NCBI RefSeq assembly: GCF_001874645.1
Contig: NZ_CP017886.1
Coordinates: forward strand, 1,488,001 to 1,552,000
DNA length: 64,000 bases
From: Pseudomonas frederiksbergensis
Lineage (GTDB): Bacteria; Pseudomonadota; Gammaproteobacteria; Pseudomonadales; Pseudomonadaceae
Direction: 5' to 3'
The notes under the pieces are model-generated. The model did not search any database and was not told the DNA's origin. It worked only from the letters and a program-made list of their open reading frames with translations. This document shows, one piece after another, positions 54,828 to 63,918 of this stretch (its first letter is position 1; each line of letters opens with the position of its first letter). The translations under genes were made by a program, and so were the position numbers.

Positions 54828-55093
54828 TCAAGTCGCATCCGCATGGCTGACCATGCCTTTGATCACCACCGCCGTGGTGGCCAACGCCGCCGGAATCACC
54901 AATGCCGTCAGCACCTGTTCGAAATTCCAGCCCAGGCCCAGCAACGTCGCCCCCCCCGCTGTGTCCAGGCCATCGAGAAACACAATCAGGAAACACAGGA
55001 TCACCACCCGCCATTGATAGCGCGACAGCGGTGGGTATTGATAAAGGACTGCACATCGAGGCAGTTCCCGACAACGGATTGAGGCTGGTTCAT
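54828..55093 (-). pseudogene. pcaK: Relic of the 4-hydroxybenzoate/protocatechuate transporter pcaK
   Basis: The authentic start ATG at 55093 reads MNQPQSVVGNCLDVQSFINTH, the N-terminus of PcaK. A one-base loss then shifts the frame, and PLSRYQWRVVILCFLIVFLD continues in the next frame. After GLDTA the sequence jumps directly to GGATLLGLGWNFEQVLTAL and ends KGMVSHADAT, the normal PcaK C-terminus. About 370 central residues are therefore deleted. The relic carries two independent lesions and cannot make a transporter. Confidence 0.88.
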
Positions 55094-55261
55094 TATTGTT
55101 ATTCCACGCAAGAAACGCAGGCGAACACGTGCGGGCAATCGCCTCATCATTATTATTGGGTCGCCACCCGGTGCTGGGCGCAGTGGCCAACAGCACCGGA
55201 TGACGCTGCCGCGACATTAATGAGGCAAGGGAAACAGCGTCAATTCACCCAACGCGACTCT

Positions 55262-55276
55262 GTGCGTTTATCGAAC
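55262..55276 (-). promoter_or_regulatory. Candidate PcaR operator upstream of the pcaK relic
   Basis: GTGCGTTTATCGAAC differs from the site at 54688 by one base. It sits between the pcaR stop and the dead pcaK start, where the pcaK promoter would be, and so survives without a working gene. Confidence 0.55.
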
Positions 55277-55279
55277 AGC

Positions 55280-56122
55280 TTACGCAAACAGCTGGGCACT
55301 CAACTCACGGCTGGCACTCAACAACCCCGGCAAAAAGCGCTGCTCCAGTTCGTTGCGACTGACCCGTCCGGCGTGTGTGCTGACATTCAGCGCAGCCAGC
55401 ACCTGACCGGATGCGTCGTACACCGGAACGGCAATCGAGCGCAGGCCTTGCTCGAGCTCCTGGTCCACAATGCACCAGCCTTGCTGCCTAACCTCCTGAA
55501 GACATTCGAGCAACGACTCGCGCGTATGCAGGGTGCGACTGGTCTTGGCCTGCAATTCGGCATGTTCGAGATAATCGTGCAGCGATGCATCGTCCAGCGC
55601 GGCCAGAAGAATCCGACCCATGGAGGTGCAATAAGCCGGCAAACGCCCACCCACCGACAGGTCGACGGAGATCAAACGCTGGGTCGTTGCCGAACGCGCG
55701 ATGTACAGGATGTCATCACCTTCCAGCGTGGCCATGTTGCAAGCCTCGTGCAGTTGCTCGCTCATGCGGTCCAGATAAGGCTGGGCCGATACCGCCAGCG
55801 GCGTCGAGGACAGATAGGCATGGCCGAGGGTCAGGACTTTGGGCAACAGCGAATAGGTTCGACCGTCGGTGGTCGCATAGCCGAGCTTGATCAGCGTATG
55901 CAGGCAACGGCGTACGGCGGCGCGGGGAATTTCCGTACGATGGCTGATCTGCGCGATGGTCAGGTGCCGCTTGCGCTCCTGAAAGGCTTGCACCACCGCC
56001 AAGCCACGGGCCAGGGAAGTCATGAAGTCCGGATCGCCAGTAAATGCCTGAATCCGCTTGGCCGGCGAAGCAACGATCGGCGGCGCCACTGAAGCAAAGG
56101 AATTGCGCAATTGATCGTTCAT
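55280..56122 (-). CDS. pcaR: IclR family regulator PcaR
   Basis: The 280-residue protein has an N-terminal winged helix (SLARGLAVVQAFQERKRHLTIAQISHRTEIPRAAVRRCLHTLIKLGYA) and the IclR effector domain (LPAYCTSMGRILLAAL, QGWCIVDQELEQGLRSIAVPVYD). PcaR activates the pca genes with beta-ketoadipate as co-inducer. A strong inverted repeat lies in its own promoter region, which suggests autoregulation. Confidence 0.94.
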   Translation of the reverse strand: MNDQLRNSFASVAPPIVASPAKRIQAFTGDPDFMTSLARGLAVVQAFQERKRHLTIAQISHRTEIPRAAVRRCLHTLIKLGYATTDGRTYSLLPKVLTLGHAYLSSTPLAVSAQPYLDRMSEQLHEACNMATLEGDDILYIARSATTQRLISVDLSVGGRLPAYCTSMGRILLAALDDASLHDYLEHAELQAKTSRTLHTRESLLECLQEVRQQGWCIVDQELEQGLRSIAVPVYDASGQVLAALNVSTHAGRVSRNELEQRFLPGLLSASRELSAQLFA

Positions 56123-56201
56123 TTCAGGTCATTCCCCAGAGTTCGATAGCTATTACAAGCTGCTCCGGATCTTGCGCACAAGCATCGGCAGCCAAGGCTG
56201 G

Positions 56202-56231
56202 GCGATTATCGAACCATTAATCGATAATCGC
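56202..56231 (-). promoter_or_regulatory. Perfect inverted repeat upstream of pcaR
   Basis: GCGATTATCGA (56202-56212) and TCGATAATCGC (56221-56231) are exact complements separated by 8 bases. The arms match the PcaR box core CGATAATCG. It lies about 80 bases before the pcaR start and is probably the autoregulatory site. Confidence 0.65.
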
Positions 56232-56844
56232 AATCAACTGACGACATGGCTAAATGGCATGAGGGTTGCCAACGACCGCAGGGACATTTTCCTATAAGAC
56301 CGGGAAACGCTCATTACAGATTTTGACACTTTAGCTGACACTGAATAACAGCCGCGTTCTAATCCACTCAACTTGTACGACTTAATGGCGCCAGGAAACA
56401 GGCTTGTAAAGACGCTGCCAAAAAGTGCACTGCACACAAAACTTGCGGGTAACAAAACAAATTCACAGAACGAAGCACTTTTAAATTATTCGAGATAGTG
56501 TTCTGCCGATCGGTCGCTATAATGCAACTCAGTGATGACCGTACTTTTTGGCAACTACGGGGTCCAATCACTCAGGCAGCGCGAGGTTTCAACGCCGCTT
56601 CCTGCTGGCAAACGCTTGACGTTCATTTCGAATGCCCGACCCATGCGTTTGCAAAAAACAAAGAAACTGATGCTACGTCAGTGGTTCTGCTCTGGTGCCG
56701 TGGCCGCCTGCAAGAAGGAAGCTGTCAAGCACAACGCCGTCGCAGTGGGTGCCTTCCCGGACACTTTGCTCGAGACGTTTGTGACCGACACAACGAATGC
56801 AGTGCGTATCACCAGAATTTATCTCAACTCAATTAGGTAACACT
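56232..56844. other. Long region without a supported gene
   Basis: About 610 bases. A good -10 hexamer TATAAT lies at 56519-56524. Two overlapping plus-strand frames of about 100 codons run from 56498-56532 to 56840, but neither shows a domain or a ribosome site. The region may hold the promoter and a long leader of the small gene at 56845. Confidence 0.35.
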
Positions 56845-57045
56845 GTGACGAAAGACGAACTGCGCGCGGAACTTGAGCGCCAGGAACAACGTTACAAGGA
56901 AGTTTACGGCGGGGAAGTCACCACCTACGCCGCTCAGCCCGACCCGGAACGCAAACCTTGGCGTAAACGCGCCAGCATCCTCGATCAGGCTTTTACCCAG
57001 GAACTGCAGAAGATGGAAAAGGAACTCAAAGCCGAAGAGCCATAA
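56845..57045 (+). CDS. Small conserved-looking hydrophilic protein
   Basis: The 66-residue, highly charged protein begins (GTG) [32 protein letters not shown] basic [20 protein letters not shown] and an acidic helix [12 protein letters not shown] follow. It is largely helical, with no recognised domain. The start codon is a guess, as the ribosome site is weak. Confidence 0.6.
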   Translation: MTKDELRAELERQEQRYKEVYGGEVTTYAAQPDPERKPWRKRASILDQAFTQELQKMEKELKAEEP

Positions 57046-57422
57046 TCGCTCAGGCTTGAGTCCTCAAGGGCCTGCGTCGCCTTCAGCCACACGCTGAATG
57101 GATTGGCGTTCCATATCGCGCCTGCTAAAAGCCGGCGATTGCCACCTTAATCCCACCGGATGAGGTTATTGGCGCTTGGCTGGCCCTCCTTACAGATATT
57201 TCACACACCCGATTCAGCCTCCCATCGAAGTAGCTGAAATGCTGGCGCGCGCCACAACAGCCAATGAAATCAAAGACTTGAAAAACCTACGACAACGCTG
57301 GGATTTAAGGCCTTGTTACACACTAAATCGTTGAAGAATGTAACCGATGAGCAGCAAGTGCATTGATTAGCAGGGTTTTCTGGCATAATCGCGCCCCCTT
57401 ATGACCGGGTCAGAAAACCTTC
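57046..57422. other. Intergenic region upstream of the Pit gene
   Basis: 377 bases. TTGATT (57363) and CATAAT (57384), 15 bases apart, could be the Pit promoter, though the spacing is short. An unexplained open stretch reads VAEMLARATTANEIKDLKNL around 57225-57285, possibly a gene remnant. I cannot assign it. Confidence 0.35.
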
Positions 57423-58898
57423 ATGATCGATTTATTCAGCGGACTGGATGCTTGGGTGCTTGTGAGCCTCTTGCTCGCCCTGGCCTTTGTCCTCGCCTTC
57501 GAGTTCATCAACGGCTTTCATGACACCGCTAACGCGGTTGCCACTGTTATTTACACCAAAGCCATGCCGCCTCATCTGGCAGTGTTCTTTTCCGGTGTGT
57601 TCAATTTCCTCGGCGTGTTGCTGGGCGGCGTTGGCGTGGCGTATGCCATCGTCCACCTGCTGCCGGTAGAGTTGCTGATCAATGTGAATACCGGCCACGG
57701 GCTGGCGATGGTGTTCTCGTTGCTCGCTGCGGCCATCACCTGGAACCTGGGGACCTGGTACTTCGGTATCCCGGCCTCCAGCTCTCATACCCTGATCGGT
57801 TCGATCCTGGGTGTGGGTCTGGCGAACGCCCTGATCAACGACATTCCATTGGCTGACGGTGTTAACTGGCAGAAAGCGATTGATATCGGCTCCTCGCTGG
57901 TGTTCTCGCCAATGGCCGGTTTCCTGGTAGCCGCACTGGTGCTGATTGGCCTGAAATGGTGGCGTCCCCTGTCCAAGATGCACAAGACACCGGACCAGCG
58001 CCGCAATCTTGACGACAAGAAACACCCGCCGTTCTGGAACCGCCTGGTTCTGGTGATCTCGGCAATGGCTGTCAGCTTTGTTCACGGCTCCAACGATGGC
58101 CAGAAAGGCATCGGCCTGATCATGCTGGTATTGATCGGTATCGTACCGGCACAGTTCGTACTCGACCTGAGCAGCAGCACCTACCAGATCGAACGGACTC
58201 GCGATGCGACCCTGCACCTGAGCCAGTTCTATAAGCGCAATGCCGATACTCTGGGTGAGTTCCTGGCCTTGGGCAAAAGTCTGGATGGCGATTTGCCGGA
58301 GAAGTTCCGCTGCAACCCGCAACAGACCGAACCGACCATTGCCGCCCTGCTCGGCACCCTCAAGGGTGTAGCGGACTACCACTCGCTGTCGCAGGAAAGC
58401 CGCATTGAAGTGCGTCGCTACCTGCTCTGCCTGGACGACACGGCGAAAAAGGTCGGCAAGTTGCCTGGCCTCGATGCCCGCGAAAAGGCCGACCTGGACA
58501 AACTGCGTAAAGACCTGACTACCACCACCGAATACGCCCCGTTCTGGGTGATTCTGGCAGTCGCCCTGGCTCTCGGCCTGGGCACCATGGTGGGCTGGAA
58601 ACGCGTGGTACTGACCATCGGCGAGAAAATCGGCAAGCAAGGCATGACCTACGCTCAAGGCATGTCGGCACAAATCACCACGGCGGGCATGATCGGTCTG
58701 GCGAACATCTTCAGCCTGCCGGTATCGACCACCCACGTGCTGTCTTCGGGTGTGGCCGGGACCATGATCGCCAACAAAAGCGGCCTGCAAGGCGGCACCG
58801 TGAAAACCATCCTGCTGGCCTGGGTCCTGACCCTGCCTGCGACGGTGGCCCTGTCGGCCGGCCTGTTCTGGCTGGCATCGAAGGCACTCGGCAGCTGA
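57423..58898 (+). CDS. Inorganic phosphate transporter, Pit family
   Basis: The 491-residue inner-membrane protein has duplicated PiT signatures: FEFINGFHDTANAVATVIYTKAMPP near residue 25 and MAVSFVHGSNDGQKGIGLI near 220. GIPASSSHTLIGSILGVGLANAL and LPVSTTHVLSSGVAG are also present. A cytoplasmic loop of about 110 residues (DATLHLSQFYKRNADTLGEFLA...) sits in the middle. It is a low-affinity metal-phosphate/H+ symporter. Ends with a strong terminator. Confidence 0.92.
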   Translation: MIDLFSGLDAWVLVSLLLALAFVLAFEFINGFHDTANAVATVIYTKAMPPHLAVFFSGVFNFLGVLLGGVGVAYAIVHLLPVELLINVNTGHGLAMVFSLLAAAITWNLGTWYFGIPASSSHTLIGSILGVGLANALINDIPLADGVNWQKAIDIGSSLVFSPMAGFLVAALVLIGLKWWRPLSKMHKTPDQRRNLDDKKHPPFWNRLVLVISAMAVSFVHGSNDGQKGIGLIMLVLIGIVPAQFVLDLSSSTYQIERTRDATLHLSQFYKRNADTLGEFLALGKSLDGDLPEKFRCNPQQTEPTIAALLGTLKGVADYHSLSQESRIEVRRYLLCLDDTAKKVGKLPGLDAREKADLDKLRKDLTTTTEYAPFWVILAVALALGLGTMVGWKRVVLTIGEKIGKQGMTYAQGMSAQITTAGMIGLANIFSLPVSTTHVLSSGVAGTMIANKSGLQGGTVKTILLAWVLTLPATVALSAGLFWLASKALGS

Positions 58899-58912
58899 TT
58901 CATCGCCAAACC

Positions 58913-58948
58913 AAAAAGGCGCGCCCTCCCGGAGGTCGCGCCTTTTTT
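58913..58948 (+). terminator. Rho-independent terminator after the Pit gene
   Basis: AAAAAGGCGCG and CGCGCCTTTTT form a stem with an inner CCT/AGG, followed by T and A residues. It starts 15 bases after the stop codon. Confidence 0.88.
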
Positions 58949-58971
58949 ATTGCCGATTTTTTTGGATCGTT

Positions 58972-59328
58972 GATCGTTCCCACGCTCTGCGCTCCAACCA
59001 CTCAGGCCGGCTGTCAGGCCGCCGTGCTGTTGCTGTTGATCTTGATCCACCCGCCCCTTCGGAAGGCCGAGCGCAGGTGTTCATCAGGGGTTGGCGCGCA
59101 GCGCCGTACGGCGTAGCCGGACACATCGAGAGGAGGTCGTCGCGCAGCAGACCGTAGGCGATGCCCCCTGATGGATACCGGAGAGAGGGAACGCCGAGCC
59201 TAAGCGAGGTGCCGTACGCTTGGGGCGAGCGTTTTTTTGCTTACTTTTTTTAGGCGCTTGTAAAAAAAGTGAGGCGCCGTAAGGGCGGAACCCTAAGCGG
59301 CCGTTACCGCAGCAACGGATATGTACAC
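58972..59328. repeat. Large composite repeated intergenic element
   Basis: The block begins with the GATCGTTCCCACGC motif, then GCTGTTGCTGTTGATCTTGA. In the middle is GAGCGTTTTTTTGCTTAC, and it ends GTGAGGCGCCGTAAGGGCGG, AACCC, CCGTTACCGCAGCAACGG, ATATGTACA. I recognise this layout as an element found in many copies in P. fluorescens-group genomes. CCGTTACCGCAGCAACGG (59301-59318) is itself a hairpin. It makes spurious ORFs on both strands, such as the one at 59084-59389. Function unknown. Confidence 0.6.
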
Positions 59329-59421
59329 CCGCAAGCGCTGACTCGGCAAGAAACCGCAGGCAAAAAAAAGGGCGACCGAAGTCGCCCAAAATGCCTTGCG
59401 TGCTCGTGCTTCCAGAAAGAC

Positions 59422-59538
59422 CTAAGGCTTTTTACGCTTATGTGCGTCTTTCCAGATAAAGAATCCAAACCCGGCAAAAAACAGAACCATGAGGCCAACT
59501 GTCAGCACTCCGGCGATCACCACATTATCGAAAAACAT
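59422..59538 (-). CDS. ccoM: Tiny membrane protein, likely cbb3 oxidase subunit CcoM
   Basis: The 38-residue protein starts MFFDNVVIAGVLTVGLMVLF, continues FAGFGFFIWKD, and ends AHKRKKP. It is one membrane helix with a basic C-terminus. AGGAGG lies 6 bases before the ATG. Size, single helix and end charge fit CcoM, a small cbb3 cytochrome oxidase subunit described in P. stutzeri. A perfect Anr box 66 bases upstream fits a low-oxygen oxidase function. The assignment is from recall of the family, so it is moderate. Confidence 0.65.
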   Translation of the reverse strand: MFFDNVVIAGVLTVGLMVLFFAGFGFFIWKDAHKRKKP

Positions 59539-59603
59539 GACTGGCCTCCTGCACTTGCCCTGTTGCGATGGGGCTAAGTTAACCAATCGGGCGCAGAAGA
59601 AAA

Positions 59604-59617
59604 TTGATCGGGATCAA
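59604..59617 (-). promoter_or_regulatory. Anr (FNR-type) box
   Basis: TTGATCGGGATCAA is a perfect match to TTGAT-N4-ATCAA. Its centre lies 72 bases before the ccoM-like start. A site at -41.5 would place the transcript start near 59569 with a 31-base leader. It implies activation under low oxygen. Confidence 0.75.
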
Positions 59618-59683
59618 TGCCGCCCAAGACCGGGCGTAAAAGGAAGGGAAATAACTGACCTGTATCAATAGAAACAGGGAGGA

Positions 59684-59845
59684 TCAACGCTTTTTCGGTT
59701 TGTTTTTCGGCTTTTTCTTCGCTTTACCCAAAGGCATGGCCTGCTCGAAAGCCTGACGCACTTCATTCAGGCGCTTTTCATTAAGGTCATGCACGCGCTT
59801 GGCACGCTCGGTGTTGAGGTCGATCAGCTTGTCGTCTTGGCTCAT
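59684..59845 (-). CDS. Small Lys-rich protein
   Basis: The 53-residue protein begins MSQDDKLIDLNTERAKRVHD. A helix LNEKRLNEVRQAFEQAMPLG follows, then a very basic tail KAKKKPKNKPKKR. It is probably helical and nucleic-acid- or ribosome-associated by charge alone. No family is recognised. It lies upstream of ccoM on the same strand, but an Anr box separates the two. Confidence 0.65.
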   Translation of the reverse strand: MSQDDKLIDLNTERAKRVHDLNEKRLNEVRQAFEQAMPLGKAKKKPKNKPKKR

Positions 59846-59992
59846 GGCGTGGCTTACATCTTCAAGGTCAATACAGGCGTAGCACAGCGACCACCGTCAC
59901 CCTGCCCGCTCAAGGTTTGCCAATAATGCGGCCAATGGCCGGCGCTGACCAGCCGCCAGCAGCATCAGAGCGCAACAAAACGTGTGTGAACG

Positions 59993-60334
59993 TCAGACCT
60001 CGATATCGACCCACAACCCCTGACGCGGCTGATCTTCCATCAGCGGGACCACGGGCACCGTGTTGTCGGCGTTCAACTCGTCACCCGGCACGGCCAGGTG
60101 CTTTTCAGGATCATCTTCGGCTTCGCGGCGACGCTTGTCGCGCTCTTGCTGACGCCGCTGCTCTTCGCGTAACAACAGCGCCGACTCTTCGGCATGGCGC
60201 TTGTGCAGGTCGATCGTACTTTCGCTGGAGCTCGCCTCCACCGGCACCACCGGCGGAATATCCGGCCGCTGGCGGACCGGATCCTGCTGGGAAGTGATCG
60301 GTACGGCACTCAAGGGGAGCATCGGTGGCAGCAT
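59993..60334 (-). CDS. Uncharacterised charged protein
   Basis: The 113-residue protein has a Pro-rich start (MLPPMLPLSAVPITSQQDP) and a highly charged central helix (DLHKRHAEESALLLREEQRRQQERDKRRREAEDDPEKH). It ends QGLWVDIEV. Likely coiled-coil or disordered. Proteins of this kind are common in Pseudomonas, sometimes misnamed aspartate-semialdehyde dehydrogenase; nothing enzymatic is visible. It is divergent from rapA. Confidence 0.65.
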   Translation of the reverse strand: MLPPMLPLSAVPITSQQDPVRQRPDIPPVVPVEASSSESTIDLHKRHAEESALLLREEQRRQQERDKRRREAEDDPEKHLAVPGDELNADNTVPVVPLMEDQPRQGLWVDIEV

Positions 60335-60541
60335 AGTTGTTAGTCTCCTGACGGCAGGCTGTCGGCTGCTGGAGGGGTGACTTGAGCCATCGGTCGCAAA
60401 CTTGCGACCCGCTTGACACATACAATCGACAATCGCCTCCTTGCGCTACCGTAAGCCTAGTAGTTTTTATGAGAGTCCTTTGGCTCTGAAGGCACTGATC
60501 CGTTAACATAGTCGGCTTTTTCAAGGCGGGAGTCAGGCAGC

Positions 60542-63388
60542 ATGGCGCAGCAGTATCAACCGGGGCAACGCTGGATTAGTGACAGCGAAGCCGAGCTAGG
60601 TTTAGGCACCGTTCTGGCACAGGACGGTCGCTTGCTGACCGTGCTCTATCCGGCCACTGGCGACACTCGTCAGTACGCGCTACGGAATGCGCCCCTCACT
60701 CGCGTGAGGTTTTCGCCGGGTGACATGATCACTCACTTCGAAGGCTGGAAAATGACCGTGCGTGAAGTCGACGACGTCGACGGCTTGCTGGTCTACCACG
60801 GGCTCAACGCGCAGAACGAAGGAGTGACGCTGCCTGAGACCCAACTCTCGAACTTCATCCAGTTCCGTCTGGCCAGCGACCGTTTGTTCGCCGGGCAGAT
60901 CGACCCACTGGCCTGGTTCTCCCTGCGTTACCACACCCTGGAACACACCAGCCGCCAGTTGCAATCCTCGCTCTGGGGCCTGGGTGGCGTACGTGCGCAG
61001 CCTATCGCCCACCAACTGCATATCGCCCGCGAAGTCGCTGACCGTATCGCGCCGCGGGTTCTGCTGGCGGACGAAGTCGGTCTGGGCAAGACCATCGAAG
61101 CCGGTCTGGTCATCCATCGCCAGCTGCTCTCGGGACGCGCCAACCGCGTGCTGATCCTGGTTCCGGAAAACCTCCAGCACCAGTGGCTGGTGGAGATGCG
61201 CCGCCGTTTCAACCTGCAAGTCGCACTGTTCGACGAAGAACGTTTCATCGAAAGCGATGCCAGCAACCCGTTCGAAGACACCCAGCTCGCCCTGGTAGCT
61301 CTGGAATGGCTGGTGGACGACGAGAAGGCCCAGGACGCGCTGTTCGCTGCCGGTTGGGACCTGCTGGTGGTCGACGAAGCGCACCACCTGGTGTGGCACG
61401 AAGATCAGGTCAGCTCTGAGTATTCGCTGGTCGAGCAACTCGCAGAAACCATTCCCGGTGTGCTGCTGCTGACCGCGACCCCAGAGCAACTGGGTCAGGA
61501 CAGCCATTTCGCTCGCTTGCGCCTGCTCGATCCAAACCGCTTCCATGACCTGAAAGCCTTCCGCGCCGAGAGCGAAAACTATCGCCCGGTGGCCGAAGCC
61601 GTTCAGGAGCTGATGGACCAGGGGCGCTTGTCCCCGGCCGCACACAAAACCATCCAGGGTTTCCTCGGTGATGAAGGCGAAGCCCTGCTGACTGCCGTCA
61701 ACGCAGGCGACGCTGAGGCCAGCGCCCGCCTGGTTCGCGAACTGCTGGACCGCCACGGCACTGGCCGCGTTTTGTTCCGTAACACCCGCGCCGCGGTACA
61801 AGGCTTCCCGGAACGCAAACTGCACCCGTACCCGCTGCCGTGCCCGGACGAGTACCTCGAACTGCCATTGGGCGAACACGCCGAGCTGTACCCGGAAGTC
61901 AGCTTCCAGGCTCAGCCGGATATCGATGAAGAACAACGCTGGTGGCGCTTCGACCCACGGGTCGAGTGGCTGATCGACCAGCTGAAAATGCTCAAGCGCA
62001 CCAAAGTGCTGGTGATCTGTGCCCACGCCGAAACCGCCATGGACCTGGAAGACGCCCTGCGCGTACGTTCCGGCATCCCGGCCACGGTGTTCCATGAAGG
62101 CATGAACATCCTTGAACGTGACCGTGCGGCGGCTTACTTCGCCGACGAAGAGTTCGGCGCCCAGGTGCTGATCTGTTCGGAAATCGGCAGTGAAGGTCGC
62201 AACTTCCAGTTCTCCCACCACTTGGTGCTGTTCGATCTGCCATCGCACCCGGACCTGCTGGAACAGCGGATCGGGCGTCTCGACCGGATCGGTCAGAAGC
62301 ACGTCATCGAACTGCATGTGCCGTACCTGGAAACCAGCCCGCAAGAGCGCCTGTTCCAGTGGTATCACGAAGCGCTGAACGCGTTCCTCAACACCTGCCC
62401 GACCGGCAACGCCTTGCAGCATCAGTTCGGCCCACGCCTGCTGCCACTGCTGGAAAACGCCGATGACGGTGAGTGGCAAGCGCTGATTGACGAAGCCCGT
62501 ACCACCCGTGAAAACCTGGAAGCCGAGTTGCACAGCGGCCGTGACCGCCTGCTGGAACTCAACTCCGGCGGCGCGGGCGAAGGTGACGCGCTGGTTGAGG
62601 CAATCCTTGAGCAAGACGATCAGTTCGCCCTGCCGATTTACATGGAAACCCTGTTCGACGCGTTCGGCATCGACAGCGAAGACCACTCGGAAAACGCGCT
62701 GATCCTCAAGCCGAGCGAAAAAATGCTCGACGCCAGCTTCCCGCTGGGCGACGACGAAGGCGTAACCATCACCTACGACCGCAACCAGGCGCTGTCTCGC
62801 GAAGACATGCAATTCATCACCTGGGAGCACCCGATGGTTCAGGGCGGCATGGACCTGGTCCTGTCCGGCTCGATGGGTAACACCGCCGTGGCGCTGATCA
62901 AAAACAAGGCACTCAAGCCCGGCACCGTGTTGCTGGAGCTGCTTTACGTCAGCGAAGTGGTTGCCCCGCGCTCGCTGCAATTGGGCCGTTACCTGCCGCC
63001 GGCCGCCCTGCGCTGCCTGCTCGATGCCAACGGCAACGACCTGTCGGGTCGCGTTTCATTCGAAACCCTCAACGACCAGCTCGAAAGCGTGCCACGCGCC
63101 AGCGCCAACAAGTTTGTCCAGGCTCAGCGTGATCAACTGACACCGCGCATCAATGCCGGTGAAGAGAAGATCACCCCGCGCCACGCCGAACGTGTCGCCG
63201 AAGCGCAACGCCGTCTGGCGGCCGATACCGAAGAAGAACTGGCGCGCCTGACCGCCCTGCAAGCGGTCAACCCGACCGTGCGCGACAGCGAACTGGTTGC
63301 CTTGCGTCAGCAGCGCGAGCAAGGCCTGGCCATGCTCGACAAAGCGGCACTGCGACTGGAAGCGATCCGGGTGCTGGTGGCGGGTTAA
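60542..63388 (+). CDS. rapA: RNA polymerase-associated ATPase RapA (HepA)
   Basis: The 948-residue Swi2/Snf2 ATPase has an N-terminal Tudor-like part ([35 protein letters not shown]), Walker [20 protein letters not shown] near residue 175, and DEAH box [12 protein letters not shown] near 278. Motif III is LLLTATPEQ and motifs V-VI are [39 protein letters not shown] near 545-585. The C-terminal RapA domain is present. It recycles RNA polymerase during transcription. Length is normal. Ends with a terminator. Confidence 0.96.
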   Translation: MAQQYQPGQRWISDSEAELGLGTVLAQDGRLLTVLYPATGDTRQYALRNAPLTRVRFSPGDMITHFEGWKMTVREVDDVDGLLVYHGLNAQNEGVTLPETQLSNFIQFRLASDRLFAGQIDPLAWFSLRYHTLEHTSRQLQSSLWGLGGVRAQPIAHQLHIAREVADRIAPRVLLADEVGLGKTIEAGLVIHRQLLSGRANRVLILVPENLQHQWLVEMRRRFNLQVALFDEERFIESDASNPFEDTQLALVALEWLVDDEKAQDALFAAGWDLLVVDEAHHLVWHEDQVSSEYSLVEQLAETIPGVLLLTATPEQLGQDSHFARLRLLDPNRFHDLKAFRAESENYRPVAEAVQELMDQGRLSPAAHKTIQGFLGDEGEALLTAVNAGDAEASARLVRELLDRHGTGRVLFRNTRAAVQGFPERKLHPYPLPCPDEYLELPLGEHAELYPEVSFQAQPDIDEEQRWWRFDPRVEWLIDQLKMLKRTKVLVICAHAETAMDLEDALRVRSGIPATVFHEGMNILERDRAAAYFADEEFGAQVLICSEIGSEGRNFQFSHHLVLFDLPSHPDLLEQRIGRLDRIGQKHVIELHVPYLETSPQERLFQWYHEALNAFLNTCPTGNALQHQFGPRLLPLLENADDGEWQALIDEARTTRENLEAELHSGRDRLLELNSGGAGEGDALVEAILEQDDQFALPIYMETLFDAFGIDSEDHSENALILKPSEKMLDASFPLGDDEGVTITYDRNQALSREDMQFITWEHPMVQGGMDLVLSGSMGNTAVALIKNKALKPGTVLLELLYVSEVVAPRSLQLGRYLPPAALRCLLDANGNDLSGRVSFETLNDQLESVPRASANKFVQAQRDQLTPRINAGEEKITPRHAERVAEAQRRLAADTEEELARLTALQAVNPTVRDSELVALRQQREQGLAMLDKAALRLEAIRVLVAG

Positions 63389-63411
63389 TCCCTCCCCTAC
63401 CGCGTTAAAAC

Positions 63412-63441
63412 AAAAGGCCCGCAGCGATGCGGGCCTTTTTT
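63412..63441 (+). terminator. Rho-independent terminator after rapA
   Basis: AAAAGGCCCGC and GCGGGCCTTTT form a perfect 11-bp stem with loop AGCGAT, followed by further T. It starts 24 bases after the rapA stop. Confidence 0.9.
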
Positions 63442-63546
63442 GTTCTTGATCCGATCGTTCCCATGCGCAGCAAAGAGCCGAAGTGCCGCTGGTTGAACTA
63501 CGTTCGGTACTGAACGAGATCAACCAGCGCAAGCACGCACACGCCA

Positions 63547-63828
63547 TCAATCCTTTGAGTCTGGCTCGCGGTAAAGATGGATCAATGTCGCGGGATCTTT
63601 TTCCAGATAGCCCTGCCCACCATGCAGGCGCGGCAATAGGCCGCGGCCAACAAGCGCCGGCACATCGGTAACCCCATCAAGCCGATTCCAGCGAACGCGA
63701 GCGAAGGTAACGTTGCCACCCATTTGCCTCTGTTCGATTAAAGATCGCCGAATATTGGCCGATTCATCATGAATCAGGAAAGGATTCCCCCTAGCGACGC
63801 TCAGGTAAAGCCCTATCGCTGGGGACAC
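63547..63828 (-). CDS. Uncertain ORF near the right edge
   Basis: A 93-codon frame reads IGLYLSVARGNPFLIHDESA, then FARVRWNRLDGVTDVPALVG and LHGGQGYLEKDPATLIHLYR. No family is recognised. A second frame overlaps its 5' end (LFLEVIVRHVPGLVGSAARYH, to 63791), so the two could be one frameshifted gene. It may also be non-coding; the base composition is less GC-rich than rapA. Confidence 0.25.
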   Translation of the reverse strand: MSPAIGLYLSVARGNPFLIHDESANIRRSLIEQRQMGGNVTFARVRWNRLDGVTDVPALVGRGLLPRLHGGQGYLEKDPATLIHLYREPDSKD

Positions 63829-63918
63829 TATCGCGCTGTAAAGTCGCGAGTTCTATATTCGTGATGGCTTGATGATATCTCGCCGCCGAACCAACCAGTC
63901 CAGGCACATGGCGCACAA

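Noticed and set aside
56532-56840. 102-codon plus-strand ORF upstream of the 66-residue protein
   Set aside because: Competes with another frame of equal length, lacks a ribosome site and any domain; more likely leader or intergenic DNA.
59084-59389. 101-codon minus-strand ORF rich in Arg, Cys and Ser
   Set aside because: It lies wholly within the repeated intergenic element, which generates similar false ORFs wherever it occurs.
59846-59992. Short minus-strand stretch reading AGHWPHYWQTLSGQ towards LTLKM
   Set aside because: Looks like the end of a protein, but no start or upstream part is in frame; could be a relic, not supportable as a gene.
60680-62980. 766-codon minus-strand frame opposite rapA
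   Set aside because: Shadow of the RapA coding sequence; no ribosome site or recognisable motif.
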